64,000 nt of DNA from Mycolicibacterium arabiense (GTDB lineage: Bacteria > Actinomycetota > Actinomycetes > Mycobacteriales > Mycobacteriaceae): positions 4,278,001-4,342,000 of the forward strand of contig NZ_AP022593.1 of the NCBI RefSeq assembly GCF_010731815.2, written 5' to 3'. The notes beneath the pieces are model-generated. The model saw only the letters and a list, made by a program, of their open reading frames with translations, made no database searches and was not told the origin of the DNA. Position numbers and translations under genes: made by a program. Shown here one piece after another: positions 1 to 7,751 of this stretch (the stretch's first letter is position 1; every line of letters starts with the position of its first letter).

Positions 1-1139
1 TGCAGGCCGTGCCCGATGCCGCTGCCCGCGGCGTGGTCGACGCTCCCGCCGACGTCCTCGAGCGCATGCGGGGTCAGGCCGAGCGGCTCGGCACCGCGAC
101 ACTGACCCGCTACGCCGAGGTGGTGCACGCCGGTCTCGGCGAGATGCGTGGCGCCACCGCACCGCGACTGCTGCTGGAAGTGGTGTGCGCGCGGCTGCTG
201 CTGCCGTCAGCCAGCGACACGGAATCGGCACTGCTGCAACGCATCGAGCGCATCGAGACCCGTTTGGACGTCTCGATCCCCGCCGACGAGGCAGCGCAGT
301 CCGGCTCGGGCGGATCGACACTCGGTGCGCCCGCCAGGCAGTACGCCCGGCGCAGTAATCAGGCACCCGCTGCGGCGACTCCTACGGCAGCGGCACCCGC
401 CGCCTCGGCGCCCACGCCCGCTCCGACCCGCGCACCCGCCGCAGCTGCGCCGCTGCCTCCACCTCCGGTGCGGCAGTCCGCGGCAGCGCGACAGGTCGCC
501 GAACCCACGCCACCCGCGCCGCCGCAGCCGGCCGCACCGCCGCCCGCGCCCGAACCCGTCCGGCCCGAACCGGCCGCGCCGCCGCAGCCCGTCGCGCGGC
601 CGGAACCCCCAGCTCGACCGGAACCCCCAGCTCGACCGGAACCGGTGGCCGCCACCCCGCCGCCGCAGGCGGAGGCACCCACGGCCGGGCAGCCCGATGC
701 CGCCGCGGTGCGCAACCTGTGGTCGACGGTGCGCGAGAAGGTCCGGGAGCGTCGTCGCACCACCGACGTGATGCTCGACGGCGCAATAGTGGTCGCGGTC
801 GAGCGTGACACCCTGGTGCTCAACCACGTGTCGGCGCCGCTGGCCAAGCGCATCAACGAAGCCCGCAACGTCGAGATCATCCGCGAGGCGCTCAAGGACG
901 CACTCGGCGTGAACTGGAACGTCCGGTGCGAGGCCGGCGCTCCCTCGGCGGCGAGTCCGAACCAGCAGCGGGCGCAGTCCGAACCATCGGCTGCCTTCGA
1001 GCCGCCGCCCGACGACGTCGAGAGCATGCTCGCCGAGGCGCAGAGCGAGAACCCCGCACCACGGCGCGATCCAGAGGAGGTGGCGCTGGAGCTGCTGCAG
1101 ACCGAGCTGGGCGCCCGGCGGATCGAGGACGCCGGCTAG
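1..1139 (+). CDS. dnaX: DNA polymerase III subunit gamma/tau, C-terminal part (5' end outside window)
   Basis: Clamp-loader subunit of the replicative DNA polymerase III; tau/gamma assembles the loader and links it to the polymerase. Only the C-terminal part is present: the frame is open from base 3 and ends with TAG at 1137-1139. The first ~90 residues form the helical oligomerisation region (LLEVVCARLLLPS near base 180). A long Pro/Ala-rich linker follows at about 330-700, including a perfect 18-bp tandem repeat. A folded C-terminal domain then resumes at NLWSTVREKVRERR. A proline-rich linker is usual in mycobacterial DnaX. The gene meets the next one tail to tail, sharing the four bases CTAG. 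Identification rests on the collar-domain motif, the C-terminal domain and the synteny; the AAA+ domain is not in the window. Confidence 0.88.
   Translation, partial: QAVPDAAARGVVDAPADVLERMRGQAERLGTATLTRYAEVVHAGLGEMRGATAPRLLLEVVCARLLLPSASDTESALLQRIERIETRLDVSIPADEAAQSGSGGSTLGAPARQYARRSNQAPAAATPTAAAPAASAPTPAPTRAPAAAAPLPPPPVRQSAAARQVAEPTPPAPPQPAAPPPAPEPVRPEPAAPPQPVARPEPPARPEPPARPEPVAATPPPQAEAPTAGQPDAAAVRNLWSTVREKVRERRRTTDVMLDGAIVVAVERDTLVLNHVSAPLAKRINEARNVEIIREALKDALGVNWNVRCEAGAPSAASPNQQRAQSEPSAAFEPPPDDVESMLAEAQSENPAPRRDPEEVALELLQTELGARRIEDAG
601..636 (+). repeat. Perfect 18-bp tandem repeat (2 copies) in the dnaX linker
   Basis: CGGAACCCCCAGCTCGAC occurs twice in direct succession and a third partial unit begins CGGAACC. 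It encodes PEPPAR twice. Eighteen is a multiple of three, so copy-number change would keep the frame; a possible strain-variable locus. Confidence 0.8.
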
Positions 1140-2449
1140 GGCGTCCACCACGGGCGCAGCGGCAGTCCGCCGTCGCCGCCGTGCTCGTCGAGCTTCACCG
1201 CCAGAATCTGGTGCAGCTGAATCATGTTGACCTCGAAGCCCAGTCGCGACCCGGCCATGTATAGGCCCCACACCTTCGCGGTGGGCAACCCGACCTCGGC
1301 AACGGCGGCGTCCCAGTTGTCGACCAGGTTCGCGCACCAGTCGCGCAACGTCATCGCATAGTGGTGCCGCAGGTTCTCCTCGTGAAGGACCTCCAGTCCG
1401 ACGTCTTGCGCCTCGGCGATGACGCGACCCGACCCGGTCAGCTCCCCATCGGGGAACACGTAGCGGTCGATGAAGCCGTGGGCGTGCGCACCGGACCGAT
1501 TGTCGGAGCGGGTGATGCAGTGGTTGAGCAGCAGCCCGCCATGGCGCAGCTTCGACTCGAGAAAGCCGAAGTATGCCGGATAGTTCTGCAAGCCAATGTG
1601 TTCGGTCAGGCCGATCGACGACACCGCGTCGAACCCGATCTCACGGATGTCGCGATAGTCACCGTGGCGAACCTCGGCGAGGTCGCTCAACCCCTCCTCG
1701 GCGATGGCCTTCTGCGCCCACAGTGCCTGCTCCTTGGACAGCGTCACGCCGATGGCGTTGACGCCGTGCCGTGCGGCGTAGCGGACCATGCTGCCCCAGC
1801 CGCAACCGACGTCGAGCAGACGGTCGCCAGGCCGAAGCCGCAGCTTCTCGAACACCAGGCGGTACTTGTTGTCCTGCGCCTCTTCGAGCGTCGAGTCGGC
1901 ATCGGCGTAGCAGGCGCACGTGTAGGTCATCGACGGTCCGAGTACGTACTCGTAGAACTCGTTCGACACGTCGTAGTGGTGGTGAATTGCCTCGGCGTCG
2001 CGGGTCTTGCTGTGACGCAACCCTTCTGCGACTCGCCGCCACTTCGGCAGGGTCTCCTGCGGAGGTGGCGCGATCGGCATCAGCTGCTCGACGCCGATCG
2101 ACCGCACGACGTTGGCCAGCGTGAGCGCCGAAGGCCGCTTGAAGTCCAGCTTCTTGGCCAGCGCCTGCAGCAGTTCGTACGGGTCGCCGGGATGCACGCC
2201 GTGGGGCTCGACGTCGCCGGAGACGTACGCGCGGGCCAGGCCGAGTTCACCGGGCGCGGTGGCCAGATACCTGGTGCCCCGCGGGGTCAGCAGGTCCAGG
2301 CCCAGTTCGGCCTCGGCCGGGCCGGCAGAGCTGCCGTCGTACGCGGTGAACTTCAGCGGGAGGTCGTAGCCGGCGGCCATGATCTCGAGGATCTCGGCCA
2401 GGGTGAGCTTGCTCGTCCGCCCGTCCAGGCGTTCCTTGTGGGTGGTCAT
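1136..2449 (-). CDS. Cyclopropane-fatty-acyl-phospholipid synthase family methyltransferase
   Basis: SAM-dependent methyltransferase of the CFAS family, 437 residues. The SAM-binding motif LLDVGCGWGS lies at 211-220, preceded by HHYDVSNEFY (157-166), the usual signature before it; GLTEHIG lies near 280-286. The ATG at 2449 was chosen because it follows GAAGGA at good spacing and the CFAS N-terminal helical domain starts there; a longer frame upstream runs into the previous gene. It lies directly after an FAD-binding oxidase. In mycobacteria such pairs (the bfaB/bfaA or tmsB/tmsA type) methylate oleoyl phospholipid to a 10-methylene intermediate and reduce it to tuberculostearate. I infer this pair does the same or a parallel reaction; this could be a paralogue of the characterised pair. 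A 32-bp micro-cistron separates the two genes. Confidence 0.85.
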   Translation of the reverse strand: MTTHKERLDGRTSKLTLAEILEIMAAGYDLPLKFTAYDGSSAGPAEAELGLDLLTPRGTRYLATAPGELGLARAYVSGDVEPHGVHPGDPYELLQALAKKLDFKRPSALTLANVVRSIGVEQLMPIAPPPQETLPKWRRVAEGLRHSKTRDAEAIHHHYDVSNEFYEYVLGPSMTYTCACYADADSTLEEAQDNKYRLVFEKLRLRPGDRLLDVGCGWGSMVRYAARHGVNAIGVTLSKEQALWAQKAIAEEGLSDLAEVRHGDYRDIREIGFDAVSSIGLTEHIGLQNYPAYFGFLESKLRHGGLLLNHCITRSDNRSGAHAHGFIDRYVFPDGELTGSGRVIAEAQDVGLEVLHEENLRHHYAMTLRDWCANLVDNWDAAVAEVGLPTAKVWGLYMAGSRLGFEVNMIQLHQILAVKLDEHGGDGGLPLRPWWTP

Positions 2450-2481
2450 CGCGTTCCTTCGCTCTTCGCGCAAGCGCTCAC
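2446..2481 (-). repeat. MIRU-like micro-cistron: 11-residue ORF coupling two genes (copy 1)
   Basis: Reading the minus strand, a GTG at 2481 opens a 12-codon frame, MSACAKSEGTR-stop. Its GTG overlaps the TGA of the upstream FAD oxidase (GTGA, 2478-2481) and its TGA overlaps the ATG of the downstream methyltransferase (ATGA, 2446-2449). Removing 32 bp would leave a normal 4-bp overlap. The core TGAGCGCTTGCGCGAAGAG is identical to the two tandem copies near 60.0 kb. The variable part here supplies GAAGGA, a good ribosome-binding site for the methyltransferase. Confidence 0.75.
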
Positions 2482-3857
2482 CGTCTCTGCACCGCTTTCG
2501 CGTAGAGGTCGAGCAATCGTGAATCGGGGTCGTAGGTCTTCTTGACGGTCTGGTACTTCTCCCCGCCATAGAGCGCACCAAACTCCTCGGGGGAGTAGTA
2601 GGCATCGGAGTAGAGCGACTTGTGGCCTTCGAGTTCGCTGACTTCGTGTTCGATCAGCCTGTTGGTGTGACCCTCCTCGGGTCCGACCGGAACCGACGAC
2701 CAGAAGCCGATGTTGACGTAGGTGTGCTGCGGCCGGATCGGGTACAGCGGCCACCCCGACTCGTCGCGCAACCGCAACGGACACAACCAGATCGGCTCGA
2801 TCGGGACATTGGCGAGGAACCAGTCGAGGAACTCGGCCGTCCGTCCGATCGGCACCTCGACGTCCTGCACCACCCGTTCGCGCGGCGGCCTACCGTTGCG
2901 CTTCTCGAGGCGGTCGGCGATGTCGAACCGCTGGTCGTAGCCGATCAGCTTCCAGTAGAAGCTGCTGCGCCGGAACCGTCGCGGCCACAGTCGGCGCAGC
3001 CTGGGGTTCTGCGCGCCGAACGCCCGGGAGCACCAGAACCAGTCGGTGTCCCAGCGCCACAGGTAGTCGTGGATCGTGAGGCGGTCGCTCTTGACGCCGT
3101 CGTCGTGCTGGATCGAGCGGTAGTACACGTCCTGGCCGGTGTAGTCGCTGACCGGTCCCGCCGTCCCCGTCCTGACCCCGAGGGTCAGATAGCACTCGTC
3201 GGCGCTGAACACGACGCCGTCGAGGTAGTCGACTGGGGCACCGTCGATTCCGCCGGTCTCGACGATGCGCTCCATCGTCTCGACGAGTTCGGTCAACGAC
3301 GTGAAGCGCAGGTGCCGCAGCGCGACGAACGGCTTGACCTCTTCGAGTTCGATCTTCAGCCGGACCGAGTAGCCAAGCGTGCCATAAGAGTTGGGGAAGG
3401 CGCGGAACAGATCGGCGTGCTGCTCACGCGATGCCGTGAGCACCTCGCCGGTGCCGGTCAGGATGTCCATCTCCAGCACCGACTCGTGCGGTAGGCCGTT
3501 GCGGAAGGACGCCGACTCGATGCCCAGACCGGTGACCGCCCCGCCGAGGGTGATGGTCTTCAGCTGCGGAACCACCAGCGGCGACAGCCCGTAGGGCAGG
3601 GTCGCGGCGACCAGATCCTCGTAGGTGCACATCCCGGCCACGTCGGCGGTGCGGGCCTCCGGATCGACGGAGATCACCCCGGTCAGGCCGGAGGTGTCGA
3701 GACCCTTGGCGGTCGCCTTCGCTCGAGCCCGAAAGAGGTTCGACGTAGCCTTCGCCAGGCGGACGGTTGCGTCGGGCGGGATGGCGCGATAGCTCTTCAG
3801 CAGTCTCTCCACGCCTGCTGCGTGGGCCGACTGCGCTTCCATGGATGCAACAGTCAC
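2478..3857 (-). CDS. FAD-binding oxidoreductase (BfaA/TmsA-like partner)
   Basis: FAD-linked oxidase of the PCMH/FAD-binding-4 type, 459 residues. The dinucleotide-binding stretch TITLGGAVTGLGIESASF sits at 101-118, followed by NGLPHES, typical of the family that includes DWARF1/24-dehydrocholesterol reductases. It precedes the fatty-acid methyltransferase on the same strand. The likely role is reduction of a 10-methylene acyl chain to the 10-methyl form, inferred from the known mycobacterial pair. The GTG at 3857 lies just downstream of a TATATG hexamer (3864-3859 on the minus strand), so the transcript may be leaderless; an ATG at 3842 is the alternative. The promoter region is shared with the divergent SRPBCC gene. 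Confidence 0.82.
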   Translation of the reverse strand: MTVASMEAQSAHAAGVERLLKSYRAIPPDATVRLAKATSNLFRARAKATAKGLDTSGLTGVISVDPEARTADVAGMCTYEDLVAATLPYGLSPLVVPQLKTITLGGAVTGLGIESASFRNGLPHESVLEMDILTGTGEVLTASREQHADLFRAFPNSYGTLGYSVRLKIELEEVKPFVALRHLRFTSLTELVETMERIVETGGIDGAPVDYLDGVVFSADECYLTLGVRTGTAGPVSDYTGQDVYYRSIQHDDGVKSDRLTIHDYLWRWDTDWFWCSRAFGAQNPRLRRLWPRRFRRSSFYWKLIGYDQRFDIADRLEKRNGRPPRERVVQDVEVPIGRTAEFLDWFLANVPIEPIWLCPLRLRDESGWPLYPIRPQHTYVNIGFWSSVPVGPEEGHTNRLIEHEVSELEGHKSLYSDAYYSPEEFGALYGGEKYQTVKKTYDPDSRLLDLYAKAVQRR

Positions 3858-3947
3858 ACATATACGCTAGTCCCCGGTGGCACCCGGTGCGACCACACGG
3901 GGCGGGTAGACCCGCTTCGACACCGAATCGACGAGGAGTCTTCACCG

Positions 3948-4385
3948 ATGGGACAGGTCAGTGCGTCGAGCACCGTCTTGATCAACGCAGCGCCGGATGC
4001 CGTCCTCGCTGCGGTCGCCGACTACCAGACCGTGCGGCCGAAGATCCTTTCCTCGCACTACAGCGGATACCAGGTGCTCGAGGGTGGCCAGGGTGCGGGC
4101 ACCGTGGCCACGTGGAAGCTGCAGGCGACCGAGAAGCGCGTCCGCGACGTCAAGGCGAACGTCGACGTCGCAGGCCACGCCGTCATCGAGAAGGACGCCA
4201 ACTCGACCATGGTCACCAACTACACCGTGGCCCCCGCCGGAACCGGATCGACCGTGACCGTCAAGACGTCGTGGCAGGGTGCGGGCGGTATCGGCGGCTT
4301 CTTCGAGAAGACGTTCGCCCCTCTCGGCCTGCGCAAGATCCAGGCCGAGGTGCTGGAGAACCTGAAGAGGGAACTCGAAGGCTAG
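3948..4385 (+). CDS. SRPBCC (START-like) family protein
   Basis: Small 145-residue protein of the polyketide-cyclase/dehydrase/SRPBCC fold, a hydrophobic-cavity domain. It begins [19 protein letters not shown], and the pattern of an N-terminal strand, helix, then DYQTVRPKILSSHY is typical of the mycobacterial family (orthologue of Rv3718c by position). The ATG at 3948 is preceded by GAGGAG and gives the usual length; an upstream extension would overlap the divergent promoter. Substrate unknown. Its position beside the lipid-modifying pair suggests lipid or small hydrophobic ligand handling, which is only an inference. Confidence 0.75.
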   Translation: MGQVSASSTVLINAAPDAVLAAVADYQTVRPKILSSHYSGYQVLEGGQGAGTVATWKLQATEKRVRDVKANVDVAGHAVIEKDANSTMVTNYTVAPAGTGSTVTVKTSWQGAGGIGGFFEKTFAPLGLRKIQAEVLENLKRELEG

Positions 4386-4410
4386 GCGAGCGAAGCGACG
4401 GGGGAAACGG

Positions 4411-5199
4411 TCAGGCGGTCCGCTGCGGACGGGTCGCCAGGAAGCCGGCAATCCCTCGGACCACGGCCTCGGCGTACTTCTGCCTGCCCTCGGCGCTCTC
4501 GATGAGTGCGGAGTCGGCCGGGTTCTTCATGTTGCCCAACTCGACGAGCACCGACGGGTACTGCGCGAGGTTCAGCCCGGCGATGTCCGAGCGCGGCATG
4601 AGGCCGCTCTGGCCGATGTAGTTGGCAGGCGGGATGCCGGAGCCCTGCAACTGGTCGCGCATCACCCTGGCGAACTGCACGGACGGTCCCGCCTGGGCCT
4701 CGTTGAGCGGTGGCGCCGAGTACAGGACGTGGAACCCGCGTCCGGTGGCCGGGCCGCCGTCGGCGTGGATCGACACGATGGCGTCCGGCTTGAGCGCGTT
4801 CGCCATCATCGCGCGTTCGTCGACGCAGGGGCCAAGGCCGGTGTCGTCACCGCGCGACATCGCCGTGCGCACCCCGAGCGCATTGAGCTGCTGGCGGATG
4901 CGCAGCGTGGTCTCCCAGGTGAAGCTGTGCTCGGGGTAGCCACTGTTCGACGACGTGCCGCTGGCCTGGCAGTCCTTGGTGCCGCCGCGCCCGGTGGGCA
5001 CCTGGCGGCTGATGGAGGCGTCGTTGCTGCCGTTGTGACCCGGATCGAGGAACACGATCATCCCGGCGAGGCTCGCGGCCTCGGCGGTGGGGACGGCGAC
5101 CGGGCCGGCGACCGACGATGCCGCGACGAGTACGCCGACGGCCGCGGCCACGAGGCCGCGCTTGGCGGCGCCGACACGCAGACAGGCTGGGACTGGCAC
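4411..5199 (-). CDS. ami1: Secreted zinc N-acetylmuramoyl-L-alanine amidase
   Basis: Peptidoglycan hydrolase that cleaves between N-acetylmuramic acid and L-alanine of the stem peptide, acting in the cell envelope. The 262-residue protein has an N-terminal signal sequence (hydrophobic about 15-40, cleavage near AEA-ASL). An Amidase_3 domain follows, with zinc ligands H55 (LDPGHNG), E90 (PEHSF) and H145 (SIHADGG) and the catalytic E220 (VELGN). These positions are offset by exactly 20 from the residues I recall for M. tuberculosis Rv3717, so the active site is intact. Two cysteines (77 and 125) may form the known disulphide. No SH3 or LysM wall-binding domain is present. Transcribed alone, divergent from ebfC. 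Confidence 0.9.
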   Translation of the reverse strand: MPVPACLRVGAAKRGLVAAAVGVLVAASSVAGPVAVPTAEAASLAGMIVFLDPGHNGSNDASISRQVPTGRGGTKDCQASGTSSNSGYPEHSFTWETTLRIRQQLNALGVRTAMSRGDDTGLGPCVDERAMMANALKPDAIVSIHADGGPATGRGFHVLYSAPPLNEAQAGPSVQFARVMRDQLQGSGIPPANYIGQSGLMPRSDIAGLNLAQYPSVLVELGNMKNPADSALIESAEGRQKYAEAVVRGIAGFLATRPQRTA

Positions 5200-5339
5200 G
5201 GCGCCACGCTAGCCCGGCGGGCGACTAGTCTTGAACCCCAAACGGGCTCGTGCGGACATGCGCAACCAAGTCGAGACCAAGACGCGACAGAGTTGAATTC
5301 AACGAAGGCCCGATCCACACCGTTCGAGGGGACGAAGTC

Positions 5340-5672
5340 ATGCAACCCGGTCAACAGCCCGACATGTCAGCGCTCCTGGCACAGGCCCAGCAGGTGCAGC
5401 AGCAGCTGATGGAGGCGCAGGAGGCGCTCGCCAACGCCGAGGTGCGCGGCCAGGGCGGCGGCGGCCTGGTGCAGGTCGTGATGAAGGGCAGCGGTGAGGT
5501 GGTAGGCGTGGAGATCGACCCCAAGGTCGTCGACCCCAATGACGTCGAGACGCTGCAGGACCTCGTCGTCGGCGCCATCAAGGACGCGGGACAGCAGGTG
5601 ACGTTGCTCGCGCAGTCCAAGCTCGGGCCGCTGGCCGGTGGGCTTGGCGGACTCGGCATCCCGGGGGCCTGA
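5340..5672 (+). CDS. ebfC: YbaB/EbfC family nucleoid-associated protein
   Basis: Small (110 residues) DNA-binding nucleoid protein of the YbaB/EbfC family, normally a dimer. The N-terminal helix is rich in Gln and Leu ([19 protein letters not shown]). The central signature [20 protein letters not shown] is followed by a helix and a Gly-rich tail. It lies 14 bp upstream of recR, the standard bacterial ybaB-recR arrangement, and is likely co-transcribed with it. The ATG at 5340 ([10 protein letters not shown]) follows GAGGGGACGAAGTC and gives the family length. A longer reading from 5250 has no support. Confidence 0.9.
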   Translation: MQPGQQPDMSALLAQAQQVQQQLMEAQEALANAEVRGQGGGGLVQVVMKGSGEVVGVEIDPKVVDPNDVETLQDLVVGAIKDAGQQVTLLAQSKLGPLAGGLGGLGIPGA

Positions 5673-5686
5673 CGCGTTGACACGCC

Positions 5687-6298
5687 ATGTTTGAGGGACC
5701 CGTCCAGGATCTGATCGACGAACTGGGCAAGCTGCCGGGCATCGGCCCGAAGAGCGCGCAGCGCATCGCATTCCATCTGCTGTCGGTGGAGCCGCCCGAC
5801 ATCGACCGGTTGACCGCGGTGCTCACCAGGGTCCGCGAGGGCGTGACGTTCTGTTCGGTGTGCGGCAACGTCTCCGACAACGAGCGGTGCCGCATCTGCA
5901 GTGACCCGCGGCGCGACGCGTCGATCGTGTGCGTGGTCGAGGAGCCCAAGGACGTGCAGGCCGTGGAGCGCACGCGTGAGTTCCGGGGCCGCTATCACGT
6001 GCTTGGCGGCGCGCTGGATCCGTTGTCGGGCATCGGACCCGACCAGCTGCGCATTCGCGAATTGCTCAACCGCATCGGCGAGCGGGTCGACGGCGTCGAC
6101 GTCGCCGAGGTCATCATCGCGACCGACCCGAACACCGAGGGCGAGGCCACGGCCACCTATCTGGTGCGCATGCTGCGCGACATCCCAGGACTCTCCGTCA
6201 CCCGGATCGCGTCGGGCCTGCCGATGGGTGGGGACCTCGAGTTCGCCGACGAGCTGACGCTCGGGAGGGCGTTGGCCGGCCGCAGGGCGATGGCATAG
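5687..6298 (+). CDS. recR: Recombination mediator RecR
   Basis: RecF-pathway DNA repair protein that helps load RecA at gaps. The 203-residue product has every expected module: a helix-hairpin-helix at about 10-35 ([20 protein letters not shown]), a C4 zinc finger (C56, C59, C68, C71) and a Toprim domain from about 79, with VVEEPKD and [11 protein letters not shown] Walker-like C-terminal tail completes it. Length and order match the family. Directly downstream of ebfC, with a short leader. Confidence 0.95.
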   Translation: MFEGPVQDLIDELGKLPGIGPKSAQRIAFHLLSVEPPDIDRLTAVLTRVREGVTFCSVCGNVSDNERCRICSDPRRDASIVCVVEEPKDVQAVERTREFRGRYHVLGGALDPLSGIGPDQLRIRELLNRIGERVDGVDVAEVIIATDPNTEGEATATYLVRMLRDIPGLSVTRIASGLPMGGDLEFADELTLGRALAGRRAMA

Positions 6299-6302
6299 GT
6301 TC

Positions 6303-6707
6303 GTGGCTGTGGCTGACGAAGAGTTCAAGGTCGAGGTCGAGCTGGGTAGCGACGAGCATGGGCTGTCGTTCTGGGAGAAGCTGCGGACGCTGAACCTCGA
6401 CGACGACGCCCGCTCGCGTCTCGGTGGCCGCGTGACCGTGACCCGCGACGGCAACTGGATCCAGCTCTACGCGAGCAGCCTGCAGGATGCGCGCCAGGCG
6501 GAGAAGACCGTGCGCGAACTCGTGGTGGCCGACGACATCACCGCGGAGTACGCGATCTCGCGTTGGGACGCCGCCGCGCAGGAGTGGGTCGACCCCTCCG
6601 ACGGTGAGGTCGTCGACGACGATGCCCCCGCGAGCCCCACCCCGGACCCGAGCTACGTGATCCTCGAGGCGTACAAGCCGGAGTTCCTGCGCGACCTGGG
6701 GTTGTAA
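6303..6707 (+). CDS. Conserved hypothetical acidic protein downstream of recR
   Basis: A 134-residue soluble, strongly acidic protein beginning MAVADEEFKVEVEL, with no signal peptide or membrane segment. The middle (RVTVTRDGNWIQLYASSLQDARQAEKTVRELV) has a two-strand, one-helix ferredoxin-like look. The C-terminus is a Pro/Asp-rich linker ending YKPEFLRDLGL. The GTG at 6303 starts 4 bases after the recR stop; another GTG at 6309 is possible. Co-directional spacing suggests co-transcription with ebfC-recR. I do not recognise the family and assign no function. Confidence 0.65.
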   Translation: MAVADEEFKVEVELGSDEHGLSFWEKLRTLNLDDDARSRLGGRVTVTRDGNWIQLYASSLQDARQAEKTVRELVVADDITAEYAISRWDAAAQEWVDPSDGEVVDDDAPASPTPDPSYVILEAYKPEFLRDLGL

Positions 6708-6730
6708 GCGGGTTTTGGGGGCGCTGCGGT

Positions 6731-6791
6731 CGCGAGATTGAAGCCACCGACACCGCCACCCGCACTTCCTCGCGCTGGGTGCAATCTCGCG
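6731..6791. repeat. 61-bp palindromic element, copy A (left of DUF559 gene)
   Basis: Starts CGCGAGATTG and ends CAATCTCGCG, a perfect 10-bp terminal inverted repeat. Its reverse complement aligns without gaps to the element at 7678-7738, with about ten mismatches in 61 by hand. The right end is 3 bases short of the DUF559 stop codon. Confidence 0.8.
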
Positions 6792-6794
6792 CTA

Positions 6795-7646
6795 CTACGG
6801 TCGCCATCCTCGCGCTGTCAGCGCCGCGCGTGCGGATCTGACGATCTCCACGGGCGAGTCTTCCTTGATGACGAAGAGCACGTGCCAGCCGAGGGAGTCG
6901 AGCTTCCGCTTTACCCGGACGTCTTTGGCGTACTGGAACCGGTCGGTCCTGTGCTGGTCGCCGTCGTACTCGGCGCCGACGAGGTAGTCCTCCCAGGCCA
7001 TGTCGAGTGTCCGCACCAGCTGCCGCCCGTCGAAGACCGGCACTTGCGTCGACGGCCTGGGCAGACCGGCGTTGACGAACAAGAGCCGCAACCTCGTCTC
7101 GCGTGGCGAGGCCGCGCCGCCGTCGACCAGAGGAAGCGCCGCGCGGAGCGTCTTCATCCCACGCGCGCCGGGATGTCGCGCCATGACCGCTGGAAGGTCT
7201 CGCAGCGCCGACGGCACGACCCACAGCAACGCGTCGAGCCGGGCCACCGCCTGATCGAGCGGTAGATGGCGCCCGAGGTCGAAGGCAGTGCGCGCAGGCG
7301 TGGTCACCGGGATGCCGCCGACCGTCGTGATCTCCTCCGGTGCCAGTCCCTCATTGCGGACGACGAGCCCGCGAGGCGGGCGGCCGTTCCTCCAGATCAA
7401 CTCGACGGGGTGCGTGACGTCGACCCACTGCGCGCCGTGCAGCGCCGACGCGGCGACGCCTGCGATCACTCCCCGCCGCTTCGACCAGACGTAGGCGGCG
7501 GCGATCCTGTCGCGCAGGTTCGGTGTCCATGGTTTGGCGACGTACACGTCTCGCAGGATCGGTTGGTGCCACCGACGCAGCTCGTACTCGGACACGTCGC
7601 CACGCGCGAGCGCCTCGCTGCCGAGGAAGATTCGGGGGCGACCCAT
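6795..7646 (-). CDS. DUF559 domain protein (AbiEi-like N-terminus, Vsr-like nuclease-fold C-terminus)
   Basis: A 283-residue protein. The N-terminal third resembles the wing/recognition part of AbiEi-type antitoxins (ALARGDVSEYELRRWHQPILRDVYVA, then GVIAGVAASALHGA). The C-terminal third is DUF559, a PD-(D/E)XK/Vsr-like fold. E183 (SPRET), D215 (TLDMAW) and E226-x-D228 (GAEYDGDQH) are placed like the acidic residues of this nuclease superfamily, followed by K-W in the last strand. Whether it cuts DNA is unknown. No cognate AbiEii nucleotidyltransferase is next to it, so a classical type IV toxin-antitoxin pair is unlikely. It runs opposite to recR and is flanked on both sides by inverted copies of a 61-bp palindrome, suggesting insertion as a unit between recR and gatD. 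Confidence 0.75.
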   Translation of the reverse strand: MGRPRIFLGSEALARGDVSEYELRRWHQPILRDVYVAKPWTPNLRDRIAAAYVWSKRRGVIAGVAASALHGAQWVDVTHPVELIWRNGRPPRGLVVRNEGLAPEEITTVGGIPVTTPARTAFDLGRHLPLDQAVARLDALLWVVPSALRDLPAVMARHPGARGMKTLRAALPLVDGGAASPRETRLRLLFVNAGLPRPSTQVPVFDGRQLVRTLDMAWEDYLVGAEYDGDQHRTDRFQYAKDVRVKRKLDSLGWHVLFVIKEDSPVEIVRSARAALTARGWRP

Positions 7647-7677
7647 GTCCGGAATGTGCCACCGCGCACCGACACGT

Positions 7678-7738
7678 CACGAGATTGCACGCAGCGCGGG
7701 AAAGTGCGAGTAGATGTGTCGGTGGGTGCAATCTCGCG
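7678..7738. repeat. 61-bp palindromic element, copy B (right of DUF559 gene)
   Basis: Runs from CACGAGATTG to CAATCTCGCG, 31 bp upstream of the DUF559 start codon and 13 bp from the gatD stop. It is the inverted counterpart of the copy at 6731-6791. The middle AGCGCGGGAAAGTGCGAG matches the reverse complement of copy A closely. Confidence 0.8.
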
Positions 7739-7751
7739 GCCGCCGCGTGAC

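Noticed and set aside
207-1337. Long open frames opposite and within the dnaX linker
   Set aside because: High-GC codon bias leaves antisense frames open; their Arg/Gly-rich translations have no domain features, and dnaX is clearly the real gene.
6731-7738. Type IV toxin-antitoxin (AbiE) system
   Set aside because: The N-terminus resembles AbiEi but no nucleotidyltransferase partner gene lies next to it, and the C-terminus is DUF559.
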